NCBI GenBank assembly: GCA_035480615.1
Contig: DATIHO010000069.1
Location: 1 to 18,222 of the forward strand
Source: CAIPFQ01 sp035480615
GTDB lineage: Bacteria; Chlamydiota; Chlamydiia; Chlamydiales; SM23-39
Length of the DNA stretch: 18,222 bases
Reading direction: 5' to 3'
Part shown: piece by piece, positions 1-7,743 of the stretch
Numbering within the stretch: position 1 is the stretch's first letter
How the letters are laid out: each line of letters begins with the position of its first letter
Notes under the pieces: model-generated
Databases searched by the model: none
Told to the model about the DNA's origin: nothing
What the model saw: only the letters and a program-made list of their open reading frames with translations
Program-made: the position numbers and the translations under genes

Positions 1-377
1 GCGCAGCTTGCAGCCGGCAACATGATGCGGGGAAAGTAGACTTTGGAAATGAGTGAAGTTTGAGTGATGATGCTGTGGCTAGCTCGTAGAACTGATTGAG
101 AGAAGACGAACCACGGAAGCATACCCGCAAGCGAAAAGAGAATATAGGGAACTCCGTCGCTTGGAACCTTTGCTATGCGGCCAAAAATCAGAGTGAAGAT
201 AAAACAGGTGAGAAGAGGTTGCAGGAGCACCCAAAATACTCCCAAAAAAGTCTGTTTATAGCGCAGCTGAATATCCCGCTGTGTCAAAATAACGAAAAGA
301 TCGAAGAATTCGATCCATTCGCGAACCTGCAAAGATACCCAACCAGATTGAGGTTTTATAACGGTGTGCTTCAACAT
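1..377 (-). CDS. wzm: Polysaccharide ABC exporter permease, Wzm type (N-terminal part)
   Basis: This is the inner-membrane permease of an ABC-2 type exporter for O-antigen or capsule chains; it would pair with a Wzt-type ATPase. The reading frame opens at the ATG at 377-375, has an in-frame stop at 389-387, and stays open to the left edge (125 codons seen; the family is usually about 260 residues). The translation contains the family's N-terminal signature: WIEFFDLFVILTQRDIQLRY, then KQTFLGVFWVLLQPLL leading into the first membrane segment, then further hydrophobic segments including GMLPWFVFSQSVLRAS and a VYFPRIMLPA motif typical of the conserved cytoplasmic loop. There is no clear Shine-Dalgarno sequence before the ATG. 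It diverges from the FkbM gene across about 100 bases. The ATPase gene is probably beyond the left edge (inference). Confidence 0.88.
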   Translation of the reverse strand, partial: MLKHTVIKPQSGWVSLQVREWIEFFDLFVILTQRDIQLRYKQTFLGVFWVLLQPLLTCFIFTLIFGRIAKVPSDGVPYILFSLAGMLPWFVFSQSVLRASHSIITQTSLISKVYFPRIMLPAASC

Positions 378-480
378 AGCAAGGGATCATAAGAAGAAAA
401 GTCCTTGTTTGGAAGAGAATTTTAATCGCTGGCCAAAAATAGCTTTTCCTGAGAAAATTTTAAAAATTTAGGTGTTGATC
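378..480. other. Divergent intergenic region
   Basis: About 100 A/T-rich bases separate the wzm-like gene (minus) from the FkbM gene (plus) and must hold the start signals of both. An AGGTG at 470-474, six bases before the ATG at 481, is a plausible ribosome binding site for the FkbM gene. Several T/A-rich hexamers are present, but I could not pick a convincing -35/-10 pair for either direction. Confidence 0.5.
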
Positions 481-1530
481 ATGCAGTACTTGCGAACGAT
501 ATTGAAGTTTAACGTGAAAAGAAGAAATCCGTTTAGCAAGCCAAAAATTCCGATCTATCTGCAACTATATCGACTGGCCAATTTGCCATGGAAACGGTAC
601 TTGAGAATCCTCATTGGACTGCCTCTGGGTCAAGTATGGAAACCGATATTCCGTTTAGGTAGAGCCTCTCGCGGCTCGTTCGTCTATGACAATCGAACCG
701 TCTTTTTCCGCGCTGGCAATACCCAATTTGCGTCGGTCTATTTCGATATGTTTCGCGATGGTTTTGAGGCAGAGGTCGCGACTGTCATCGATTTGTTGAC
801 GAATGATAACAGCGTCTTTTTCGATATAGGAGCAAATTGGGGTCACCACTCCCTCTATCTCGCCAGCAAACCCGGTTTCAAGGGGAAAATCGTTGCTTTT
901 GAACCGGTTCCTGATACATTTGAAGATTTGGTCTCCGTTGTCGATCAGACAGCGCTTCATTCAGTGATTCAGTGCAAACAAATCGCCCTATCTGACAAGT
1001 CAGGAACCCTCAACATGAGTTTTCCCGATGCTATTTCGAGCGGGATGGCTAGACTCGACCCGAACGGTAAGGGACCTCTCGTACAAATGGACGCTTTAGA
1101 TCATCTAAAACTCGGGGTTGACCCAGACGTCATTAAACTCGATGCGGAGGGAGAAGAGGCCAATATTCTCCGCGGCGCCTCGCAGTTGATTCGCCGTTGT
1201 AAACCCATGATTATTTTTGAGAGTTTCCGCGAAGTAGACAATGCGTCTGCCGCTCTCGAGCGCTTTCGCCTCCTCGCCGATCTGGGTTACACCTTTTTCC
1301 AAACTGTTTTCGTTCGCAATGAAAACGGCAATGAGTATGCCATTCAAATTGTCTGGGAAGATGCTCTGAGCAGCTCACCCAACCAGACTTTTGGCCTATA
1401 TGAATTCGACTGGGAGGAGCGTTTTCTCTTCGGCGGGTCCAACTTCCTCGCCTGCCACAAAGATCGGATCCCTGAGCTGATGAACCTAGCTTCTAAGCCT
1501 TGTGCACGTAACCGAGCGGCTGCAAGCTAA
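481..1530 (+). CDS. FkbM-family SAM-dependent methyltransferase
   Basis: Probable O-methyltransferase acting on a sugar of the surface glycan; FkbM proteins are common in polysaccharide loci and O-methylate hydroxyl groups. The protein is 349 residues. The SAM-binding glycine motif FFDIGANWGHHS lies around residues 113-124 and is followed by the acidic IVAFEPVPDTFE stretch. The second FkbM hallmark, VIKLDAEGEEANILRGA, comes later. The residues before about 70 are basic and not part of the methyltransferase fold. The ATG at 481 is chosen over the GTG at 472 because AGGTG sits six bases upstream of it. The 3' end overlaps the convergent dehydratase-like gene by 38 bases. The substrate cannot be told from sequence. 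Confidence 0.85.
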   Translation: MQYLRTILKFNVKRRNPFSKPKIPIYLQLYRLANLPWKRYLRILIGLPLGQVWKPIFRLGRASRGSFVYDNRTVFFRAGNTQFASVYFDMFRDGFEAEVATVIDLLTNDNSVFFDIGANWGHHSLYLASKPGFKGKIVAFEPVPDTFEDLVSVVDQTALHSVIQCKQIALSDKSGTLNMSFPDAISSGMARLDPNGKGPLVQMDALDHLKLGVDPDVIKLDAEGEEANILRGASQLIRRCKPMIIFESFREVDNASAALERFRLLADLGYTFFQTVFVRNENGNEYAIQIVWEDALSSSPNQTFGLYEFDWEERFLFGGSNFLACHKDRIPELMNLASKPCARNRAAAS

Positions 1531-2479
1531 TTTCCTCGATATTCCCCATCACCCAGTCGAGCGTCTGTTGCAATCCCTCGTTAAGGGGTATAAGAGGTTT
1601 CCAGCCCAATCCTCGCGCCTTGGTAGAATCGATGGTATAGGCCTTGTCCTGTCCCAGTCTCTCTTCGACGATTTGAGTCGCTTTTTCAAAGGGTTGCGCC
1701 ATTTTATCGCAAATGATTTTCACGACACTTCTGACTGCAATGCCTTCATCCGGCGAAAGGTGGTAGATTTGCCCAACCTGCCCTTTTTCCATGATGGCTA
1801 ACTCTCCGCGAGATACGTCGCGAATGTGAATGTACGATTTGACGGCCTGACCACCGCCATGGAGCTCAATCTTCTTCCCTTTGTTGACGTAGATCATGGA
1901 GCGGGGGATGATTTTGAACAGCTGTTGGTGGGCGCCATACACATTCGTCGCTCGAACCATCAAGAGGGGGAAGTTAAAATTCTTATAAAACGTAAACAAG
2001 GAGAGATCTCCCGCTGCCTTTGATGCGGCATACGGAGTCGTTGGGTTGAGAGGCGCCTCCTCCGAGATTCTCCCTTCGCAAGTGCCATACACCTCGGGCG
2101 AAGAGATGTGGACGTAGCGCTTGAGGAACTTCTTCCCTTTCAACATATTGGCAAGCATCGTCAGGGAGACCGCGTTCGTCTGGAACCAGTGGTGGGGATT
2201 TTCCCAACTGGGGGCCACTTCGCTCTGAGCGGCAAAATTCGCGATGTACTCGGGTTGTTCCCGATCGAGAATTTGTTCCAGAGCTTTTAGATCCTTATTC
2301 AGATCGATCTGATAAAACTGAAAATTCTTCGATTTTCGGGCGAGATAGGGGAGGAAAAGAGGCCCTTTTTCAGGAGACCTGCTGACTCCTATGACCCGAT
2401 ACTTGCCCTCTTCAAGGAGTAGGTCGACAAAATCGCTCCCCGAGAAGGAATTGCTACCGATAACCATCACATTCTTCAT
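1493..2479 (-). CDS. GDP-mannose/dTDP-glucose 4,6-dehydratase-like SDR
   Basis: Extended short-chain dehydrogenase acting on an NDP-sugar, 328 residues, last gene of the long minus-strand operon. The nucleotide-binding loop is GSNSFSG at 8-14, with serine replacing the usual middle glycine. The active-site tyrosine and lysine are in YAASK (150-154). The catalytic triplet region reads HISSPEVYG (124-132), so the acidic position of the T-D-E motif of dTDP-glucose 4,6-dehydratases is proline 128 while glutamate 129 is kept. Conserved substrate-side motifs include NFAAQSEV, RATNVYGAHQQLFKIIPR and LHGGGQAVKSYIHIRDV. The order of motifs fits a 4,6-dehydratase, but the missing aspartate means epimerase or another NDP-sugar chemistry is possible. 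Start ATG at 2479 has TGGAG at 2487-2491, seven bases upstream. A perfect palindrome lies directly upstream of this site. Confidence 0.8.
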   Translation of the reverse strand: MKNVMVIGSNSFSGSDFVDLLLEEGKYRVIGVSRSPEKGPLFLPYLARKSKNFQFYQIDLNKDLKALEQILDREQPEYIANFAAQSEVAPSWENPHHWFQTNAVSLTMLANMLKGKKFLKRYVHISSPEVYGTCEGRISEEAPLNPTTPYAASKAAGDLSLFTFYKNFNFPLLMVRATNVYGAHQQLFKIIPRSMIYVNKGKKIELHGGGQAVKSYIHIRDVSRGELAIMEKGQVGQIYHLSPDEGIAVRSVVKIICDKMAQPFEKATQIVEERLGQDKAYTIDSTKARGLGWKPLIPLNEGLQQTLDWVMGNIEEISLQPLGYVHKA

Positions 2480-2486
2480 GACTTAG

Positions 2487-2491
2487 CTCCA
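2487..2491 (-). promoter_or_regulatory. Shine-Dalgarno site of the dehydratase-like gene
   Basis: TGGAG on the minus strand, seven bases before the ATG at 2479-2477. It directly abuts the palindrome at 2492-2512, so a hairpin in the mRNA would end right where the ribosome binds. Confidence 0.65.
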
Positions 2492-2512
2492 AATGTAAAG
2501 CGGCTTTACATT
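2492..2512. repeat. Perfect 10-base-arm palindrome, copy 1
   Basis: The arms AATGTAAAGC and GCTTTACATT flank a single central G. It lies in the 35-base gap between the stop of the nucleotidyltransferase/kinase gene (2515) and the next gene's ribosome binding site. The reverse complement matches 20 of 21 bases of the palindrome at 17784-17804. As RNA it could form a hairpin only if the central bases open; as DNA it has the symmetry of a dimeric regulator site. There is no T-run after it, so it does not look like an intrinsic terminator. Confidence 0.85.
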
Positions 2513-2514
2513 GC

Positions 2515-4068
2515 TTATTTTAACAGTCGAATAAGGAACTTACAGAGAGCCGCTTTCTTGATCGACTCCTGATTTCCAATCATTTGTACACTCATCGCCG
2601 CTGCCACTGACCCAACAAATCCAGCGAGTATGGGAGGGTATTTTTTTGCCATACACAAAGAAGATAGGGAGAGATAGCTATCTCCTGCCCCAATTCGGTC
2701 GATGCTGTTGGTCGCAAATGCGGGTAGGTGCAAAGAGGTTCCGTTAGACGAATAGCACATCACTCCGTTGACGCCGCGGGTAATAGATAGGTGATTGCAC
2801 TCCATAATCTGGCAAATATCGGCGGCAATCCCCTCTAGAGAACTGGACTTGTCGTGGGCGGATAGTCGCAATTCCGGTTCGTTGAGGGAAATGTAATCGG
2901 CTCTCCGATAATTTGTAACGACATTATAACCCCGATTGCCCCCGTTCGTCTGCGTATTCAGAGCTAAAAATGAGTGAACATCGGAAATCGCGTCTCTGAG
3001 CTGTGGATTCGTAAAACCGTTGCCGAAATCGCAAGAGACAACGAGGTCGAACTCCCTCCCTCTCGCACGAAGAAAATCGACAATCGCATCGGTCTGATGG
3101 AAATTCAGTGGCTCTTCCTGCCCCGAATAGGTTTCAAAGAGTTTAGAAAGGGTTTTCCCGTCCTTCAAAACATATCTTTTTTTAATCAGAGTGGTCACTT
3201 CCTCCAAAAACGTGAATTCGGTCTTCACTTTCGGATCGAGACTCTGTCGGATGAAGTTCAGATAGGGGCATTTTCTCCCCAGCGCTGTTACGAGAGTCAC
3301 GTTGCTGGCGAATTGAGCCACGTGATTGGCGACGATGAGAGATCCTCCCAGGAAAACTTCCTTATCCAGGCAGCGGGCCACCATATGGAGCCCCTTTCCC
3401 GATTGCCCCATCGGCTCGGTGTATTGGTACTCGTCGATGATCGCGTCCCCAATCACAAGGACGTTTAAATCGGCGAGGGACTCAATTTTTCTGATGATCT
3501 CATCCGAAGTGTACTCTTTTTTCAGCGCAGTGAGAAATCGGGTCATTTCCGGCGATGTATTTTCAAAATACCGATTCAAAAGAGAAGAGGAACTGAAAAC
3601 GATGTCATCCGTATAGAAAATCTGGCCGCCAACTGCCTCAACGGCCCTCACCTCTTCGGCGATCTTTCCCGTGACATCATCTGCGTGGTTGCTGTACTCG
3701 CTTCCCTTCACGTAAAGAACAGGTCTGATCTTAGAAATGGCGGAAATGGCGTCTGGAGCGTCATTGAGAACCACGTAGTCGACGCTTACCAAAGCAGCGA
3801 TCGATTCCAAGCGGAGAGATTCGGTAAAAACGGGCCTACCGGGTCCTTTGTTCACGAATCGATCGGGCGTAAGGCTGACAACCAGCTTGTCTCCCTGCTC
3901 TTTCGCAATTTTAAAGTGACGAATGTGGCCAGGGTGAAGAAGGTCAAAAACCCCATGGCACTGGACGATTTTCAGCCCGTTCAGGCGATCTTTTTCAAGC
4001 GATTCCGACAGTTCGGCGAATGATTTGATTTTACTTTGCACATCTAATGATTTGAGCATGTTTTGCAT
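2515..4068 (-). CDS. Bifunctional nucleotidyltransferase / PfkB sugar kinase, HldE-like in reverse domain order
   Basis: Two-domain enzyme of 517 residues resembling HldE, which phosphorylates and nucleotidylates heptose phosphate to give an NDP-heptose. In E. coli HldE the kinase is N-terminal; here the order is reversed. Residues about 30-170 form an RfaE2-type nucleotidyltransferase: CHGVFDLLHPGH (38-48, with the HPGH motif at 45-48), VVSLTPDRFVNKGPGRP and YVKGSEY. Residues about 200-517 form a PfkB/ribokinase domain: VIGDAIIDEYQY (205-216), a central glycine-rich FLGGSLIVANHV, and DRIGAGDSY (457-465), whose GAGD at 460-463 carries the likely catalytic base D463. The start overlaps the SIS gene's end by 25 bases; an ATG at 4059 is an alternative start. 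Nucleotide and sugar specificity are unknown; a non-heptose substrate is possible. Confidence 0.85.
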   Translation of the reverse strand: MQNMLKSLDVQSKIKSFAELSESLEKDRLNGLKIVQCHGVFDLLHPGHIRHFKIAKEQGDKLVVSLTPDRFVNKGPGRPVFTESLRLESIAALVSVDYVVLNDAPDAISAISKIRPVLYVKGSEYSNHADDVTGKIAEEVRAVEAVGGQIFYTDDIVFSSSSLLNRYFENTSPEMTRFLTALKKEYTSDEIIRKIESLADLNVLVIGDAIIDEYQYTEPMGQSGKGLHMVARCLDKEVFLGGSLIVANHVAQFASNVTLVTALGRKCPYLNFIRQSLDPKVKTEFTFLEEVTTLIKKRYVLKDGKTLSKLFETYSGQEEPLNFHQTDAIVDFLRARGREFDLVVSCDFGNGFTNPQLRDAISDVHSFLALNTQTNGGNRGYNVVTNYRRADYISLNEPELRLSAHDKSSSLEGIAADICQIMECNHLSITRGVNGVMCYSSNGTSLHLPAFATNSIDRIGAGDSYLSLSSLCMAKKYPPILAGFVGSVAAAMSVQMIGNQESIKKAALCKFLIRLLK

Positions 4069-4625
4069 CCGGTGAAGCTTTTTTTATGCCACAGATCGAT
4101 CACGGTATGTAAGAGGAAAAAATGGGCCACTTCCACAAGCCCGTAATCACATCGATCGATCCAGAAGTTCAGCTGGCCTGCACTGTTGAGCGGATTGTCC
4201 CTTAAAAACCCGCTTAGAGTGATCACCGGCACCCCTCTTCGGCGAGCAACGTCGACTGCTTTGAGGATGTTGGGAGATTTTCCCGAACTGCTGATGGCCA
4301 CTAGAAGATCTTCCGGTTTCAACAACAGATCCAATGGATAGCTAAAAACATTTTCGTAGCCGATGTCATTGGAAAGACAAGTCATGATGTTTGAATCGTA
4401 TAACGTCTGGGAACGGATCTTTAAGGCCTTCATGAGATCGTTGCTGAAATGGGACGCAATGCCAGCACTTCCTCCGTTTCCTATCACATAGACGATCCCT
4501 TTCGTTTCGGAAACCATTGCAAAAAATCGATCCAAAGCCTGATCCTCACTCAATGGTCCTGCTCCATTGCTGTAGGAACACGAGTCGATGGTGGAGGAGA
4601 GTTCTTCGAAGCGCTTTGAAAACAT
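4044..4625 (-). CDS. SIS-domain phosphosugar isomerase, GmhA-like
   Basis: Probable cytoplasmic sedoheptulose 7-phosphate isomerase, or another ketose/aldose phosphate isomerase, of 193 residues (GmhA is usually about 190-200). The SIS signatures are VIGNGGSAGIASHFSNDL (48-64) and ISSSGKSPNIL (111-121). In place of the zinc ligands of GmhA I see H59, D63, E165 and H173; these are conservative matches by eye rather than identities. The frame is open 90 bases further upstream, but the ATG at 4625 is chosen: the longer form would run into the preceding SDR gene, while this one starts seven bases after that gene's stop with AGGA just upstream. Its place next to the nucleotidyltransferase/kinase gene is the main support for a heptose pathway. 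Confidence 0.82.
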   Translation of the reverse strand: MFSKRFEELSSTIDSCSYSNGAGPLSEDQALDRFFAMVSETKGIVYVIGNGGSAGIASHFSNDLMKALKIRSQTLYDSNIMTCLSNDIGYENVFSYPLDLLLKPEDLLVAISSSGKSPNILKAVDVARRRGVPVITLSGFLRDNPLNSAGQLNFWIDRCDYGLVEVAHFFLLHTVIDLWHKKSFTGCKTCSNH

Positions 4626-4632
4626 CCTTGTC

Positions 4633-5619
4633 CTATTTTTGCAGGTACTGGAACCAACTCTTGGTCGCCTGCTCAATGGTAGCCGGTTCCCAAAGAGGAG
4701 CATCGCGGAAATCATCGATTTTTTCTAGAATTTTGGCAACCCCTACTTCAAAAGAAACTTTCGGCTTCCAGTTGAGGTTCCTCCGGATTTTCGCTACGTC
4801 GGCAAACGTGCACTCGGGTTCGCCTGGCCGTTTAGGAATATAAGTCACTGGCCCACCTAGCAATTCAACCAGCCGATTCACGCTGTAGTGGCCTGAGCTG
4901 CCCACATTCATGAATTCATTGCACAAATTCGATTCAGCCGCAGTATAAAAGGCATCGGCGACATCTGCTACATAAGTGAAATCGCGGCTCTGCTTGCCAT
5001 CTCCCACAACGGTAAAGGGCTTGCCCTTTAATTTCTGAGCCAAAAACACTCCAAAAACAGCTCCGTAAACCCCTGTTGTCCGAGAACGGGGGCCAAAGAC
5101 GTTGAAAAGGCGCAGCGAGAGCACGGGCAATTTATACACTTGGCCCCAATGCAAAACAAGCTGTTCTCCCAAATTCTTTGTCAATGCATAGGGATATTGG
5201 GGATTGATGGGGGCTGTCTCAGGCGTCGGGTACTCTTTAGCGATTCCATAGCAAGACGATGAGGCGGCGTAGAGGAACCGCTTTACATGGGCCTCTTTGG
5301 CAGCCTCAAGCACGTTGAAAGTCCCGTCGACATTAGTCTCAAAGTAGTCGCGCGGCTTTTCAATGGAAGGGACAATGTCTGCCAGAGCTGCCAGATGGAA
5401 CACCCAATCTACCCCCGCAAAATGGGGCCGAATGCCCTCTCGGTCCCGTATATCGGCCTGAACGAACTTAAATTGAGGATGTTTCTCTGCCTCGCGCAGA
5501 TTCTTCATCCATCCGCCACATAAATTATCTAAAACAATAGCCTGGTGCCCTTTAGCAAGAAGTAAATCGACCAGATGACTTCCTATAAACCCCGCGCCGC
5601 CGGTAACTAGACATTTCAT
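4633..5619 (-). CDS. UDP-glucose 4-epimerase-like SDR
   Basis: Extended SDR of 328 residues of the GalE/WbpP type, expected to epimerise or otherwise modify an NDP-sugar using bound NAD. Visible motifs are GGAGFIG (7-13), DNLCGG after the second strand, VFHLAALADIVPSI, the serine-rich YAASSSCYG ending at residue 125, and the active-site pair Y144 and K148 in YALTK. RLFNVFGPRSR and VGDGKQSRDFTYVADVADA are the usual substrate-side and dimer-side motifs. It lies ten bases after the upstream SDR gene and seven bases before the SIS gene, inside the same operon. Which sugar it takes cannot be deduced. Confidence 0.88.
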   Translation of the reverse strand: MKCLVTGGAGFIGSHLVDLLLAKGHQAIVLDNLCGGWMKNLREAEKHPQFKFVQADIRDREGIRPHFAGVDWVFHLAALADIVPSIEKPRDYFETNVDGTFNVLEAAKEAHVKRFLYAASSSCYGIAKEYPTPETAPINPQYPYALTKNLGEQLVLHWGQVYKLPVLSLRLFNVFGPRSRTTGVYGAVFGVFLAQKLKGKPFTVVGDGKQSRDFTYVADVADAFYTAAESNLCNEFMNVGSSGHYSVNRLVELLGGPVTYIPKRPGEPECTFADVAKIRRNLNWKPKVSFEVGVAKILEKIDDFRDAPLWEPATIEQATKSWFQYLQK

Positions 5620-5629
5620 GAGACATTTC

Positions 5630-6613
5630 CTATTTCAAATTCACTGCTTTCATCGTCTTGATATTCACATACCGATCATCGTGCATCGCATTGGGCAGTT
5701 TTCCCGCTTCGAAGGCCACAACGAGATCCTCGACTGCATTTTCGATCGTGTATTTGGGTTTGAATCCGAGCTTCGCGGCGATCTTTTGCGATGAGACGTG
5801 ATAAGAGCGGTTGTCATTGGAAGGTTCAACAATCAGCTCAACAGGCCGTTTTTTTCCTACAATCTCCTTCACCATCTTCCCGAGTTCCAAAACCGTGTGG
5901 TTGTGGTAGCCGATATTGAAGATCTCTCCTTGCACTTTTTCCTTCGGAGACTCCAAAACATGCAGATAGGCGCGAACCATATCCTCGATGTGGATATTGG
6001 GGCGCATCTGGTTGCCTCCCATCACCTTCACTTTGCCCGAGTGGTAAGCGAGGTTGGTCAAGATGTTCACTACAACGTCGAGCCGTTGGCGAGGTGCATA
6101 GCCGCATACCGTCGCTGGCCGCAGAACTGTGCAGACAAAATCATCCGACATGTACTTGAGAAGGATCTTCTCGCATTCCACCTTAAATCTCGAATAGTCG
6201 GTAAGAGGTTCCAGCGACATCTCTTCGGTGACATTTTTTTCAGACTTCACGCCATAGACGGAAGAGGAAGAGGCATAGATAAATCGCTCTATTTTATGCT
6301 TTTTCGCTAATTTGACCAGAGGTTCAAAGGAATCGAGATTGATCGACTTTCCAAGCTCTGGATTCAGCTCAAAACTGGGATCATTTGAGATGCAGGCCAA
6401 ATGGATAAGGGCGTCACACCCTTTCAAAGCCTCTTCGACGCTCTTCATGTCCCGGACATCAGCCTTGATTTGCTTTAGCTTGGGATGGGATTCAAACACT
6501 TGATCTCCATAAAGATAGAGATCGAACACTACAACATCATATCCTTTTTCCATCAATGTTGGAACAAGCCTTGATCCAACGTATCCAGCTCCGCCTACGA
6601 CTAAAATTCTCAT
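5630..6613 (-). CDS. NAD-dependent epimerase/dehydratase (SDR)
   Basis: Extended SDR of 327 residues. GGAGYVG (7-13) binds the dinucleotide; FIYASSSSVYG (111-121) and Y140/K144 in DYSRFK form the active site. ISNDPSFELNPELGKSIN and RPATVCGYAPRQRLDV are hallmarks of a subfamily often met in O-antigen and capsule loci, generally annotated only as nucleoside-diphosphate-sugar epimerase. The start codon overlaps the preceding glycosyltransferase-like gene as ATGA (6610-6613), so the two are probably translationally coupled. Substrate unknown; epimerase, dehydratase or 4-ketoreductase activity would all be consistent with the sequence. Confidence 0.85.
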   Translation of the reverse strand: MRILVVGGAGYVGSRLVPTLMEKGYDVVVFDLYLYGDQVFESHPKLKQIKADVRDMKSVEEALKGCDALIHLACISNDPSFELNPELGKSINLDSFEPLVKLAKKHKIERFIYASSSSVYGVKSEKNVTEEMSLEPLTDYSRFKVECEKILLKYMSDDFVCTVLRPATVCGYAPRQRLDVVVNILTNLAYHSGKVKVMGGNQMRPNIHIEDMVRAYLHVLESPKEKVQGEIFNIGYHNHTVLELGKMVKEIVGKKRPVELIVEPSNDNRSYHVSSQKIAAKLGFKPKYTIENAVEDLVVAFEAGKLPNAMHDDRYVNIKTMKAVNLK

Positions 6614-7743
6614 TTCTTCCTCTTCGCAATTAACCGTTTGATATAGCGCATTCCAAGGAGTATAGCCGTAAATCGCAATATTTTTATCCCCGTTTTCTTT
6701 ATCTGATTCACAGTTTTTATCACCGACAACACAGACGTCAAAACCCCTAAATCGTCTGCAGCTAAACGCTCCCTTTCGCTCCAGTTCACTGCATCATCTC
6801 CCTGAAATCGCAAATTTAAATGGAGAAACTGATCAATATGGGAAGGGAGTGCGTATCTGAATGAGAAATTGAGCAGGCCGCGAGGCTTCTTCTTCGCATC
6901 GTAATTCATCGAATTTTCCAAAAACAGCGTCTTACTCGTCAACTCCACGCAAGCGATCTCCTCCGAGTCTGTAACAGGGTGGATTTCCTCTGGACGAATC
7001 CCCAAAAATTCGATCAACCCCCCATCGTCAGGCATCAAAATAGCCGGCAATTTCCTCCGGATATTTCTCAAATCTATGGCCAACGGATGCAGATGGAAGA
7101 ATTTAGCTAGCAAGCTATTTGTGCCAGCGCGCCAGTAAACAATGCTCGGCCATTGGCTGAAGATCTCCCCATGCCAAAATAGAATCTTTGCAACGTAGTG
7201 AAGATGCTTCACTCCCAACTCGACCAGCTTCCGATTAGGCAGCGTAAGTGCATAGGATTGAGGATTATAAAACGGCGCCAAATGGGGCAACACCGATTCG
7301 ATTTCCGTTCTCGCTAGCTCGCCAACAAGCACAGCCTTTTTTCCCTCCGCAATCAGCGAGCAGCACTTGGTCAATCCCCCATCAGAGATCAAACTATCTG
7401 GATTCAAGAGCAGAATCACCTTTTTGCTTTCGATAGCCCGTTTGATCGCCACGGATTGGCAGTAGCCTTTCGCATGGTATTTATTATTAGGGGCCAATAC
7501 CTTTTGGTCGATGAGAGGGACAATTTCACCGTCAATGAATTCTCTCAATTTTCGATAGTGGGGATGGGACGCAATTTGTTCTGCATCTTCTGGACGTGTG
7601 TAAATCGTCGACGATATGGCATAGCGGCGAGAAGCCAAAGGGATATTATTTTCCGACAGATAATTTGGCACAAGGTAGTCGAGAAATAACTTTGTATACT
7701 GCTCGCCCCAAACAATGGTCGCTATTTCAAACGGTATTGTCAT
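6610..7743 (-). CDS. Unassigned protein, possible glycosyltransferase
   Basis: I do not recognise this 377-residue protein with certainty. The N-terminal half begins with a strand-like FEIATIVWGEQYTKLFLDYL, has a TIYTRPEDAEQI stretch, and contains KKVILLLNPDSLISDGGL (108-124), whose NPDS resembles the metal-binding DXD region of GT-A glycosyltransferases. Both ends of the gene overlap neighbours by ATGA (7740-7743 and 6610-6613), so it is firmly part of the operon between a dioxygenase and an SDR. The C-terminus is strongly basic (IKRLIAKRKK) after a hydrophobic stretch, which could associate with the membrane. Glycosyltransferase is the best guess given the fold-like features and the context, but no family signature is decisive. 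Confidence 0.6.
   Translation of the reverse strand: MTIPFEIATIVWGEQYTKLFLDYLVPNYLSENNIPLASRRYAISSTIYTRPEDAEQIASHPHYRKLREFIDGEIVPLIDQKVLAPNNKYHAKGYCQSVAIKRAIESKKVILLLNPDSLISDGGLTKCCSLIAEGKKAVLVGELARTEIESVLPHLAPFYNPQSYALTLPNRKLVELGVKHLHYVAKILFWHGEIFSQWPSIVYWRAGTNSLLAKFFHLHPLAIDLRNIRRKLPAILMPDDGGLIEFLGIRPEEIHPVTDSEEIACVELTSKTLFLENSMNYDAKKKPRGLLNFSFRYALPSHIDQFLHLNLRFQGDDAVNWSERERLAADDLGVLTSVLSVIKTVNQIKKTGIKILRFTAILLGMRYIKRLIAKRKK

Noticed and set aside
96..392. Plus-strand open frame of 98 codons starting with TTG
   Set aside because: It lies opposite the Wzm-type permease, whose minus-strand translation matches a well-known family; the plus frame has no ribosome binding site or recognisable content.
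2974..4023. Several plus-strand frames opposite the nucleotidyltransferase/kinase gene
   Set aside because: They are antisense shadows of a gene with clear catalytic motifs and have no start signals of their own.
5798..6310. A 170-codon plus-strand frame opposite an SDR gene
   Set aside because: Its length comes from codon bias of the SDR on the other strand; the SDR motifs are intact and the plus frame resembles no protein.
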